The notes under the pieces were generated by a model. The model saw only the letters and a list, made by a program, of their open reading frames with translations, searched no databases and was not told the DNA's origin. The position numbers were made by a program, and so were the translations under genes. This document shows, one piece after another, positions 38,487 through 49,787 of a DNA stretch of 64,000 bases. Source of the stretch: Karalla daura (lineage: Eukaryota > Chordata > Actinopteri > Chaetodontiformes > Leiognathidae); assembly GCA_029224185.1 (NCBI GenBank), contig CM055196.1:11314009-11378008 (forward strand). Direction: 5' to 3'. Every line of letters begins with the position of its first letter. Position 1 is the first letter of the stretch.

Positions 38487-40563
38487 ATGGCAGTGAAGAT
38501 GATCTGTGGTTATCTTCTGGCAGTTGCCCTGCTTAGCTGCCTGGCAGATGCTCAGTTTAATAAAAAGCAGCCCCAGCAACCTCAGAATCCTAATTACCCA
38601 CCAGTTTCTCCACAAAGGCCTCAGCAGCCCAAAAAGCCTCAGCATGGTGGATTTCACTCTTGTGAAGTGGCTAGCCATCACAGGGTGCCATGTGGGGCAA
38701 CTGGCATCTCTGCCTCAGAATGTGAGGCAATAAGTTGCTGCTTTGATGGACATATGTGCTATTATGGAACAGGTGGTAAGTATTTATCCATTCCTCATAG
38801 CACTGCATGGAAATCCTGGTTTTGAAATTTGAGGCTATGATGAGTATGTTCAAAGTACAGCAACAACATTTTCCTTTGTTTTTTCTCTTACTCAGTGACT
38901 CTTCAATGTACTAAGGATGCCCAGATAATTCTGGTGGTAGCCAGATATGCCACAACACCCAACATCGACCTGGAGACGATTAGTTTCCTTGGCTATGATC
39001 CAAGCTGCAGTCCCGTTGACACCAATTCAGGATTTGCCATCTACCAGTTCCCAGTCACTGCCTGCGGCACTACCATGACGGTAAGAGTAACTACACATTT
39101 GACTGTTTGTTTCAGTTTTGTGTTTTCTTAGTCAGATTTTTTTAGACTTATATTCATAAAGACTGAAATCGTTTCATCTTTCTTTAGGAACAACCTGGCT
39201 TTATAATCTATGAAAATCGGATGGCATCGTCATTTGAAGTTGCTGCTGGACCGTATGGACACATTACCAGAGATACAGAGTTTGAGTATGTATTTTTCAA
39301 AACTTGAAGCCATAAGTGTATCAAGATCCATTGACTTTAAATTCCCTCAAATAGGAAGGGGTTCATCTGTTGTTATACAAATTCATCTGATCTGACACTT
39401 TATCTGATATTATATAAACTCAGCTTGGTGGCAGTCTGACATACTGACACTGAACTTGTTTCCTTTCTAAGGGTGAGTCTCCAGTGCAGATATACTGGTG
39501 TTTCTGTTGAGGCTTTGGTGGTTGAGGTGGGCCTGGTTCCTCCACCACCACCAGTGGCAGCTCCTGGACCCCTCAATGTAGAGCTCAGGATTGCCAGTGG
39601 AACATGTCATGCCAAGGGTTGTGTGGAAGGTTGGTCCAGTTGGACATCATCAATGTATGTCTTGTTTGGCAGTGACTATGACACCAAACCAATCTTTCTG
39701 CTTGAGCAGAGGAGGCAGCCTACAGCTCCTTTTACATGGACGCCGACTATCCAGTCTCAAAGGTTCTCCGAGATCCTGTCTATGTTGAGGTCAGAATGCT
39801 GGAGAGGACCGATCCTAACATCTTCTTGACTCTTGGAAGATGTTGGGCAACGGCTTCTCCTTACCCTCACAGTCTTCCTCAGTGGGACCTGCTGATTGAT
39901 GGGTAAGAGTGGTCTTCAGCCATGGCATTTATCACATATTTTTGAATACTACAATTAGTCCCTTTGTCGCAATGTCTCCTCTTGTCATAGCTGCCCCTAC
40001 CGTGATGACCGTTACTTGACTGCGCTGGTTCCTATCGGTCCCTCTTCGGGACTCCTGTATCCAACCCACCACAGTCGCTTTGTTTTCAAGATGTTCACAT
40101 TTGTAGCAGTTGGGAGAACCAATGTTGGGAAGGCACAAGATTCCGTTCCTGAAACTATGACCCCTCTCAAAGAAAAGGTGTCATATTTGATTTCAGTATT
40201 TTTTAATGTCATGTCATTTGCAAAGAATTCACTTTTTTTGCACTTTTTACCAGGTGTATATCCACTGTGAAGCAACTGTGTGTGAACCCTCACATGGAAA
40301 TAGATGTGAACCCAGGTGCTTCAGAAAGAGTAAGTAGTTTTTTTGATTTGATAAAGAGTCTTTAATTTGATGATATACAACACCAGTATGGTGTATATCA
40401 ATCAAGTCATGGTGAATCTGGGAACCCCTTGATGCCATATCTCACAGCAACTAATCACTGAATCTTATTTTATACAGGGAGAGACACTGGCTCGTCTGTC
40501 CAGAAATTATTCAGACCTGAGACCACTGTGGTTAGCAGTCGGGAGATTATCATTACTGCCTAA
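38487..40563 (+). CDS. Zona pellucida ZP1/ZP4 (ZPB)-type egg-coat protein with trefoil domain, complete
   Basis: Egg-envelope glycoprotein. Eight exons: 38487-38775, 38896-39080, 39188-39285, 39472-39629, 39710-39902, 39991-40177, 40254-40329, 40478-40563. They join in phase to 423 aa. A signal peptide (MAVKMICGYLLAVALLSCLA) is followed by a short Pro/Gln-rich stretch, then a trefoil/P-domain (from about residue 58, with CGATGISASECEAISCCF). The ZP domain follows (VTLQCTKDAQIILVVAR, FPVTACGTTMT, LRDPVYVEVRMLERTDPNIF, LGRCWA, GCPYRDDRYLT). RKRR at the exon 7/8 junction is a good furin site, and the short tail has no membrane anchor. The trefoil places it in the ZP1/ZP4 group, not ZP2 or ZP3. 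The 80-bp intron 4 has a weak donor (gttggt). Exon 6 carries about 15 extra residues after FKMFTFV. The Pro/Gln repeat is much shorter than in long choriogenin H proteins. Confidence 0.92.
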
Positions 40564-40633
40564 AGCAATGGCAGTAACAATATCAGCGCTGCAACTTTCC
40601 ATCATGAAATCTCTGTTGTGAATACTCACTGAA

Positions 40634-40639
40634 AATAAA
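40634..40639 (+). promoter_or_regulatory. Polyadenylation signal of the ZPB-type gene
   Basis: AATAAA 71 bases after the stop codon. The short 3' UTR matches that of the partner zp3 gene. Confidence 0.75.
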
Positions 40640-41718
40640 TGAATTTCCAAATCTCTGAGACGCTGAATGTATTGTCTGATCTCATAGAAACTCACTCAGA
40701 TTCTCACTCAGACACTGCATAAAACCAATACAGCACAACATCAAACGAATAATAATATATAATTGAGAGGTGACTAATGTGTATTCTGACAAGAAAAGGA
40801 GGTAGTCGAAATACCACATGGCTTGACCTGCACGGGTATTGATGATTGATCACATAAATGAACTAGAAAAGGTAAACAAACTAAGACAAGAAACTAAATC
40901 TTTAACTGAACCATGGTATTTTCTCTTCAATAGTGCTTAACCTCTTGATTTTTACTTTGGTAATCTGAATAATGAAGTCTTATTCAGTATTTATGCATAT
41001 TGCAGTATTTATCTATTATGTAGCTAATCTGTAGTGAGTCTGAGTTTGTAAGTCTGTCTATTTGCAGCTTGTAGGCAAGATAGATAAATAGATACTTTAT
41101 TGATCTCTCCTGTTGGGAAAGCCCTAAACCGAGATCCCTTTGGAAAATTCGGGAAGTTCCTGGTTACAACACCATAAATTGGAAAAATGTCGATGACACG
41201 ACAAAATAGTCATGAGGGGTTACAAGAAACTGCTGCTACATAACTACACGAATCTACACGTATTGGCGGAAAAAAGCTTAAGTAGAAGAGGTAGCAACAG
41301 CTGTGAGAGTAAAGCTCACCCCCACTTAGCTGATTTAGGAACTCGGCTAATAAATAAATTAGAACGAACATACAACGCCTTTGTAGGCATCTCAACTTAT
41401 ACTCAATTTCCCAGACGGCTTGGAAACAGACGTCACCAACAGCAACGACCAATGAGCTAGGCCCTCGAGAGCAGAGCTGAGCTGTGATTGGTCGCAAGAT
41501 CGGCTCAGTCCAAATCAGCGGCCTCAGCGCTTAGCAAGCGGAAGAGTCTTCCTGCTATATATCCTCATCTACCTCCCCTCATGCGACTCACACCTCTTCC
41601 ATGGCTCCTCCGGTCACGTAGCTTCATAGGCGAACTGTACCTGACAGTAAATCCCACGCTCCGCTCCAGACCGACATTTGTCCCCGGTGTCCGGCTTCTC
41701 TCGGCCCACAGAGCCAGC
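40640..41718. other. Intergenic region and chkb promoter
   Basis: The first part is AT-rich. At 41080-41122 a GATA-type run leads into 'gatactttattgatctctcc', resembling the tail of a common fish retroelement. From about 41440 to the chkb start the sequence becomes GC-richer with CpGs and no clear TATA at the expected position, fitting a housekeeping promoter. An in-frame upstream ATG at 41581 could extend chkb by 46 residues, but that extension has no similarity I recognise. Confidence 0.5.
41080..41122. repeat. Possible retroelement tail with GATA run
   Basis: A short GATA/AATA simple repeat adjoins a 'ctttattgatc' sequence typical of the ends of dispersed fish elements. Only the end is recognisable. 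Confidence 0.4.
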
Positions 41719-44700
41719 ATGCAGTCTATTGGGAGGGTAGCTAGCGGCGGCGAGGAGGGCTCCGAGAGAGCAGGGCCGGGGCTGCTCAGCCACATCCCCG
41801 CCGTGAGTGCCGAGGACGTCGCGAAGAAGCGACTGGGAGGGACGCTGCTGGTTAATGACAGGAGGCTGAGGACCCCGAGTCCTCTGCTGGGGGTTAACTG
41901 TGATGACGACTCCGAGGCTGAGTCGTTCCGGGACGGGAGGACTGAGGAGGTGGACCGGGACACCCGGGCCAGTGCGTTTGCCTGGTGCCGAGACTTTCTG
42001 TCTGGGTCGTGGAAGAGCCTGAGAGAGGAGGAGTTCGAGATAAGCATTGTCAGGTGATGATTACACAGCCTCAACATCACCCCGGGGGATGTTTCCACCG
42101 TTGCACAGTTATGTCTCTGATGTTGACATATCAATACAACTCTGAATGCTGAGAAAACACTTTTTACTGAGCGAGAAGGGATCATTGCAGCAGTGCAATA
42201 CATAGGATCTGTATTAGAGCTGCAACACCTAACAGATGTGTCGACTGTTAATTTACAAATAACATAATAGAGAACTATTTTGATAAGAAATTTGTCAATT
42301 TAAGCATTTCAATAATTATTTAAAACAAGTAAGTCGAAATTGTCTCCTCTTGGCTTACCCTTAACTGTGAATATTTTCTGGTTTCTTAAGTCTGAATGTT
42401 GAGGTGAGGGAAAAATGGCATATAAAGACTTGGTGAAACAGGCTTCAACATTTTCCAGCCCTTTGTGTCATTCTTGTAAACCACAAAAAAAGATGAATGG
42501 AGAAATTAATTTATCAGAAACAGGTTTATTGACTATGAAAGTAATTGTTTACTGCAGCCAGTCTGTATGAATGTGTGCAAAACAGGTTCAGACTATAACA
42601 GGTTGCTGGTAAAGGTCATCCCCCCATAAGTAATCTATGAATTTAGTTAATAAAGACATACATTGACACAACCTCTGCTGCTGCCATTTTCTTTACTTGT
42701 ACTTGATATTAAGTACCAGAACTAGGCTACTGCTGCTACTTTCTCGACCACTGCTTCATGTTAAGTTCTGCTTTTGTGAGTGTGTCTGATGTGCACATCT
42801 GTACACGCCGTACCTTTACACAGATGTAGACCAGCTGTTACCTTTGATCACCTGCAAGCCTCTTGGAAGAGAGCTGAACTGTGTTCAACAAGTTACAAGT
42901 CCAGTTGCCACAATTGACGGGTTCTTGGATTAAGATAACATGGACAAATAATACATTTTCATTGTTCAAAGCCTAATATTATTTGATTTCTATTAGCCTT
43001 TTAATAGTCACTTTATAGTGTTTTTATTGCCATGAACATGCACATTTCCACAAACCCAGCAAACCATACAGATTGATTTGTTAATAGATACTGAAAACCT
43101 CAGTTAGGGTCTTCAACAGGACTATTTTAATCTTAATTGATTGATATAAGTGCTGCTATATTCATACGTAAGCTGTCACACTTTACGCATTCACTAGTGG
43201 CAGTGTTTAATAAACTCACAGTGATCCCCTTCTCCCACCAAGTCTGGCTCAGGTTCAACACTACGTGAAATCCCCTGTGATGTTAAATCTGCTAACTATG
43301 TGTGACTGCATCCTCTGTGGTACTCATGAGTAATGTGTGCTTCATTTGCAGCGGTGGCCTGAGTAATCTGCTGTACCTGTGTTGTCTGCCCGACCACGTG
43401 CCCTGCGAGGGAGAGGAGCCGCGCCAGGTGCTCCTCAGAGTCTACGGTGCTATCCTCCAGGTGTCCAAAGCCGCCCTCCTGATCGCACTTCTAGGATTCT
43501 TACACCAACTACCTGCTGCTTTCACTTGACATCAGTCACTTGCAGTTGTGTATAACCTGTTTAGAAGTTGGCCTGAGACTGTATCTGATCCTCCATCTGC
43601 CTCTTTCTGTGACGCAGGGAGTGGATTCCCTGGTACTGGAGAGTGTGATGTTTGCTATACTGGCAGAACGTACTCTTGGACCGAAACTTTATGGTATCTT
43701 CCCTGAGGGACGTTTGGAGCAGTACCTCCCGGTATTACTTTCATACACACATGCTTTTTTTTTATCTCTCTGCTATGCCATTGTGTATCTTTCACCATGC
43801 AGGTCAAAACACAAAAATTACATCTGAGAACTGTGTGTGCTTTGATTATAGTAACAGTTTTCCATGTACGCATTATACGTTACCCACTTTGTACCCCAGT
43901 GGTGTCACGTGGGTCTACTGGTCCCATAGGTTGAAAGCAGGAAATGCAGGACGCTCTCATACCTAGAGTAACTTACCGTCTCCAATTGGTCGAAACATAC
44001 ATGTCTTGGATTGTGTGGTGGTAACCCAGGCAGACACGAGAATTTATTCCATCATTCATATAATGAATAGTGATGACCAATAATGAATATATGGTCATCT
44101 GTGGTCGTTCCATCTGTCTTTGCTCTTCCAGAACACGCGGATGCGCACAGAGCAGCTGTCGGATTCGGCCATCTCAGCTGAGATTGCCACCAAGTTGGCA
44201 CGTTTCCATGAAATGCATATGCCGTTTAACAAAGAGCCCAAGTGGCTGTTTGGGACCATTGACAAGTAAGAGACACCATGATTTCACTCTCTCACTGGAA
44301 TCAAAAGTGTCATTTTTTTGAATAACTAAATAACCCCCCCTCTTTTTTTTTAGATACATGGATCAGGTGATGAAGCTTCAGTTTGTCCGTGATGCACACG
44401 TGAAGAAGTATAAGAAGCTGATGAAGCTGGACCTGCCGGCTGAGCTGGAGAGCCTCCGGTGAGTTAAAGCCAGTGCTGTGAGGGTGCGGAGAGGAAGTGA
44501 GACCCCTGACCCCGCCACCTCCCCCTTCCTCGAAGGACGAACCAGCAGTCCACCAGAGAGATTTCTCCCTGTCCCAAAATGACTTTGGAGGATGATGAGG
44601 CAATCACTGTTGGAAGCCAGTTAGATGTTAAGTCAGAGCCCTCTCACATTACCGGCTGTAGTTTCCATCTGCACATAGGCAGAGCGGCTGTCGGGGTCTA

Positions 44701-47700
44701 CTCACATTCAGCAATCATCATGTACTACACACTGCCTGTACAGCAGCTTATTCATCTTTCACTGTTATCATTTTCATGCTATACTGTTGTTACCATAAAC
44801 GGCGTACTTGTGCCAACTCCCACAGTTTATTATCACTGGCTTGTATGGCAGCCATAAATAACTAACCTGTACTTTGTGCACAAGCAATGGACGTCTTTCC
44901 AATGGGTTCCCTTTTAATAATTAATTGTGTGCTGATGCTCGTGGTAAGTGGACTCTGCGAACAAACATGGGACACTACATCAGATGTCCAGTCATTATTT
45001 ATGCACTTTATTTGCATTTATCATCCAAAATGTTCAGCGAACCAGTGAAATCTGCAGTCACAGAAACCGTTAAATCATGCACACAACTGGGTTTGGAACA
45101 GTTAAATGGGGACAGGTACAGCGTGTCCTCTCCACCCGTCGAGATAAGATTACTAAAGCGACTTCCAGCGTATTGAGTGAGGCACATATAGATCAGTAGC
45201 AGTAATATTATCTAATGTATAGACATGAGTAGCAGTGATAGTGTCTAATGTATAGACAGGGAAGGATTGCAGGTTACATGAATCGAGCAGAAGGCGTTAT
45301 TAGAGAGTTGCTGAACATAAGAAGCTGGTCCTGGTGACAGCTGTATTTTTGTTTGCGACTAATGGCCGACCTTTGTCCCAGTGCTGAGTTGTCCTGTCGC
45401 TCTGACCTCAGCAACCAGGAGAGAATCGGCCCGGAGTTTATCATCACATGTTTATCTATGAATACACTCCTTATCTCATAGATTTATACCAGTCTCAGCC
45501 TGAGGCAGACCTCAAATTCAACACTACCCGGAAAGTCCTGAACTTCTGCTGCAGTGCTCTCGAATCTTCATCTTATCTGACCTGATTCTCTTTTTTTTTT
45601 ACACAGATAAACTGATAAAGACTCCAGGGTGCTATGTCCGTGCCGTTCTAATCGAAGTGACAGCTAGTGGTTTTCTGTATTTCTCTGTTTAGGTTTTTAT
45701 GGGGTCACTATCAGACGCATACTTGGATCACTTTGGTGTTTAATTAGGTTGCTTAGGCACTTCAATTCCCCCGATAACAATCCAAATAATGGCACGTAAA
45801 TACTTCTTTTCCCCTCTCTTCCTCTGTCTCCTGTTATGCGTCCTGGTCCGCTCCGTCCCCCCGTCAGTGCGTTGCTGGCAGCCACTCCGTCACCAGTGGT
45901 GTTCTGCCACAACGACGTCCAGGAAGGTGAGGAATGAGCAAGGAACCACTGAACATATCCAGACCTGTCGCTGCTCAGTAATCCTTACACCTCTCGCCCG
46001 GTTTCACTGATTAATCCCCTTCACCCTCACGTTACATAGGAGAGTAGCATGTTGGGCAAGTCATGCCACGGCTGTGGTTATTAATAGGGCTGGCTCACAT
46101 TTAAATAAGTGAAGGAAAGTCTGAATGAGTCAGGATTCAGGTTTCTAATGAATGAGACTCATGTGGACAACTCCAGATTGTTCACGCTTACGACTGTGAT
46201 TCAGATCAGTCCATTTAAACAATCTTTCATATAAAATCGAGTGTAGAACTGATCACCTTTCTGATGGCAAATGCTAGACGGTCGGACGACTATTGTTTCC
46301 TCGCCTCGTGTTTTGCTGCAGGGAACATTCTGATACTGGAAGACCGGGACCACACCTCAACAGACCGACTCATGCTGATAGACTTTGAGTACAGCAGCTA
46401 CAATTACAGGTGAGCTGTTCAGTGACCTCTTCGTAGCATTTTCTGTTCCTTACAGAGCACTTACGAACAATTTATTCTGAGCGTTAGAAAGCTGGGGTTA
46501 TTAAGGGCAACATCTTACTAGCCTTCCTTACTATCCAGAAGCAATAATTGGGAAATTCTAGTTGAAGATGGCATCTATGTAGAATAAGCCACTTAAGAAG
46601 TCCTCTATAATGAGCAGTTAAGCCAATATGCTCCTAATGTCTTTGAAGTAACTGTTTCATTTGATGTTGTGCACTTGTTTTCAGATGACTAATCTAACTC
46701 TGTGTGCTCTACAGGGGCTTTGACTTTGGGAACCATTTCTGTGAGTGGATGTATGATTACACCTACAACCAGTGGCCTTTCTACAAAGCCTCACCAGAGG
46801 ACTATCCCACCAGAGAGCAGCAGGTCAGCCTGGACCCCTTCACTTCACCTGACCCAGTCCTTGTTCTCAATAGAGACTCTTAAGCCTTTTAATGGGAGCA
46901 CTTTATTTAGTTCATTTTAACAATGTTATCTCAAGGCGCTCGATATTGACACTGATCTGCACCAAACTCTTAGTTAAATGACATAAAGAAGTAGTGCCAG
47001 TTTTGCCGTCACTCTGATAATTGCTATTTTTGATGCATGACTACGTCTGCTCCGAGTCATTGCTTCCTGTGCAACACTGACAAACAGGAAGGGATGACGA
47101 GCGATACCTCATGGCTTCAATACCTGGTGTATGGCGCCACCTAGTGGATCAAGTTGTTATAGTTGTTGAGCTCAACATGAGCCCACATCAAGCCAGTTGA
47201 ACTCGACATTTAGATTCTCACATCAAACCAAACGCGTATTATCTTGTTGCTTCTTTTGTTTCACATCATAATTTGTCTTTTTATGAACTTTGATTTCAAC
47301 AGTAGCAACTTTATAATGCTAGAAAAAAGGGAGAAATCTGACAAGATTGAGGACAAATACCAACATAAATCTGTTGTATTCCTCTCAGCTCCATTTCATC
47401 AGAGGTTATTTGGCAGAGCAGAGCAGGCACTCCAACACAACCCAGGACCAGACGCAGATTGAAGAGGCCATGATAATCGAAGCAAACAGGTAACGCGTGA
47501 TCCTGACCATCCTGTCCTGATCTGTTCTGAAAAGCCTTGTGTTGCATTCAGAACAAAAAGAAATGACTGAGGTTAAGTGACCTCTTTGTTTTGTTTGCCC
47601 AGGTATGCGCTAGCCTCACACTTCCTCTGGGGGCTGTGGTCCATCATCCAAGCCAAAATATCCAAGATCGAGTTTGGATACATGGTAAGGATTCACTCCT

Positions 47701-47852
47701 TTCTTCCCCAGATAGCCTGGTCACACTCAAACTACTGCAGCACGCACAATAATGTCTGTCAGCCTGGTCTCATGAGACTCCACTCTGTCCTGCAGGACTA
47801 TGCCCAGTGTCGTTTTGACGCCTACTTCAAGCAAAAGAAACTCTTCTCCTGA
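41719..47852 (+). CDS. chkb: Choline/ethanolamine kinase beta, complete
   Basis: Cytosolic kinase catalysing ATP-dependent phosphorylation of choline (and ethanolamine), the first step of the CDP-choline pathway. Eleven exons: 41719-42053, 43352-43460, 43618-43731, 44132-44265, 44354-44458, 45868-45926, 46322-46409, 46715-46823, 47389-47489, 47603-47684, 47796-47852. They join in phase to 430 aa. Conserved blocks are SGGLSNLLYL (glycine-rich region), VDSLVLESVMFAILAERTLG, PFNKEPKWLFGT, VVFCHNDVQEGNIL (the catalytic choline-kinase motif, with HND around residues 280-282), LMLIDFEYSSYNYRGFDFGN, and the C-terminal YALASHFLWGLWS and DYAQCRFDAYF. Beta rather than alpha is supported by the lack of an insertion before GVDSLVLESV and by the neighbours mapk8ip2 and cpt1b. 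Confidence 0.96.
43890..44045 (-). repeat. Degenerate teleost interspersed repeat, copy 4
   Basis: A decayed copy of the element at 32690-32945 in the same orientation. 'accgtctccaattgg', 'catgtcttggattgtgt' and 'acccaggcagacacgagaa' line up with its core. It lies in chkb intron 3. Confidence 0.55.
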
Positions 47853-49787
47853 ATTCCACCGACCCTGAACATCATGCCATGTTCTGTTTTTTTTGTTTTA
47901 TTTGTCTGCGTCATTCTTCAAGCTTCGTCCCCAGACCTATGCAGCTCTCCTGGTGATAAGTAACGCTGGGTGATAGACAGACTTTTTGCATTCAAACATG
48001 ATGCACGAGCACAATCTGAGCCTGTAGGCCGTAGGTTTTATTGAAGAAGCATCCGTCCCTGTAGTCTGTGTGTATGCGTCGTTAGAGCAGGTTTTGCTCT
48101 AGGACAACCACAGTGGCTACTGCGTGTTGCCACAACGCTGACGTCTTTAACTTCCAGGTAATACTGTATCCATCTTTTGTTTTTAGGTGACACTTGAGTT
48201 AGTGTGGAAGGCTCTTGTATAACTCTTTGTTTCAGTGTTTTTAGTCAGTCTACCTCACTCCTTTCTTCTGATTTCCATTCTTCATCATTGTGTTTTGATT
48301 CCATAAGACTGATGGCACGTGACAGCACGTGGAAACATATCCCCTCCAGTGGTTCTTTGACGGTCCAGTGAGTTTAAGTTGAAAGCTTTCCTCCATTTTA
48401 GCAAATGATTACCATGAGGGCTATTTTGTACAGGTTTACTGTAGTGAGTGGTGTTTCTAGACGGTAGAACAGGTCTGTAACTGTCATGATGGATTTTTTT
48501 TTTTTGTACCACTTTTTACATTGTAACAGTTCATCTCTGGTGCGCCTGTAACGGTCTGCATGTTTTTAAGTCGGCATTTGACTTCTGTGAATCATTTTGC
48601 ATATTTGGCTGAATTTTATTTGCCTTTGCCGCTTTTTTTTTCTTTTTACATAAATACAATCTTGGCTCTTTTTTTTTTTTTCCATCTGCTACTTTTGTAT
48701 TACGTAAACCAAAAGGTCCACGTGGCACATTTACTGTATGCAGTACATCATCTGAAATGCCTAAATAACGTCCAGCAATAACAGACGATTAGCTGGTTTG
48801 AATCTGGGTTGGCTTTTGAAGTGTAATTTGTTGAAATTCCTGTCTGATTCTCCTATTTATTTACACTGACTCCAGTACTTGACAGAACGCACTGCCATCC
48901 ACTCACCTCCTGCTCTCTTTGTTACACACATAGCTGCATCGTTTACTTGTGAGAAGACGCTAGGAATGTAACTGTGCCTGATTAACTGTTTTTCAATCAC
49001 TGTCCCAGTGCGGTTCAGTCATCTTCTCTATGTGAAGTCGGTCCTTTTTGCACTTAAAATACAATTAAAATGCTAATAAACATATATGCTTAGAACCCAT
49101 TTCTCTGAATCTGTTGTTCTTCTCTCGGACTGTCCACTTTAACAAATGTTTAGATGTATTTTGTGAAATAAACCGCCCGCAGCTGCTCATATTTCTGCCA
49201 TTAAACTGCCGAGTAACTTGAGTGCCGTATGATGACGTGGAGAGAGCAGACCACGTTTCACCCCAGAGGGGCTCACTGTTGTCCTACCTCCGTGTGCCAA
49301 GAATAGAGCAGCCGGAGAGAAGTGCAGCTCCCGCAGATAGTGGGGCACTTCTCAATCCGCCTGTGAGATCCTGCTGCGGAACAAGCGGGAACTCTGGAGT
49401 TGAAGAAATATCCCCGCAGCCTCGGCGGTATTGGCTGCAACGTGCGCTGTCTGCTGGCAGGTGCTCTGAAACCTTTGCCCACAGCTGTCTGGCTGCTTGT
49501 GCCGTCAACGGACATGTGACGTGTGTGTGTGAGAGCTCGGCCCGGTAGTTCATCGACTAAACTCGCTGTTCTGCCCTCTCTTTTCCACTGCAGTGCCTGT
49601 TTGGAATTCCTCAGCAGGCTTGTCTTCCCTCGTCTGGAGGACTTCCAGCGCTATTCTGAACAGATGATTGATGCGTTGGCTTTGTGAGAGGAACATCGAC
49701 ATATAACGTAACATATTTAGCTCTATATGGTTGTCACATGCAACCGTCATAATGGGGTAAATTTAGACCCCTAAAACTGTCATCAGG
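47853..49787 (+). other. chkb 3' UTR and upstream region of the kelch gene
   Basis: No clear coding exon. AATAAA signals at 49075-49080 and 49167-49172 suggest a chkb 3' UTR of about 1.2-1.3 kb. A GC-richer patch at 49210-49560 probably holds the kelch-gene promoter. A segment after 'tcttttccactgcag' (from 49594) could be a non-coding 5' exon of that gene, since it has a stop-containing frame and precedes the coding exon by about 100 bases. Confidence 0.45.

Noticed and set aside
41581..41718. Upstream in-frame ATG that would extend chkb
   Set aside because: The extension shows no similarity to choline kinase N-termini. The ATG at 41719 gives a protein of normal length.
49222..49548. 108-codon open frame upstream of the kelch gene
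   Set aside because: It lies in a GC-rich promoter-like patch, starts without ATG and has no recognisable domain. It is better read as a promoter or 5' UTR.
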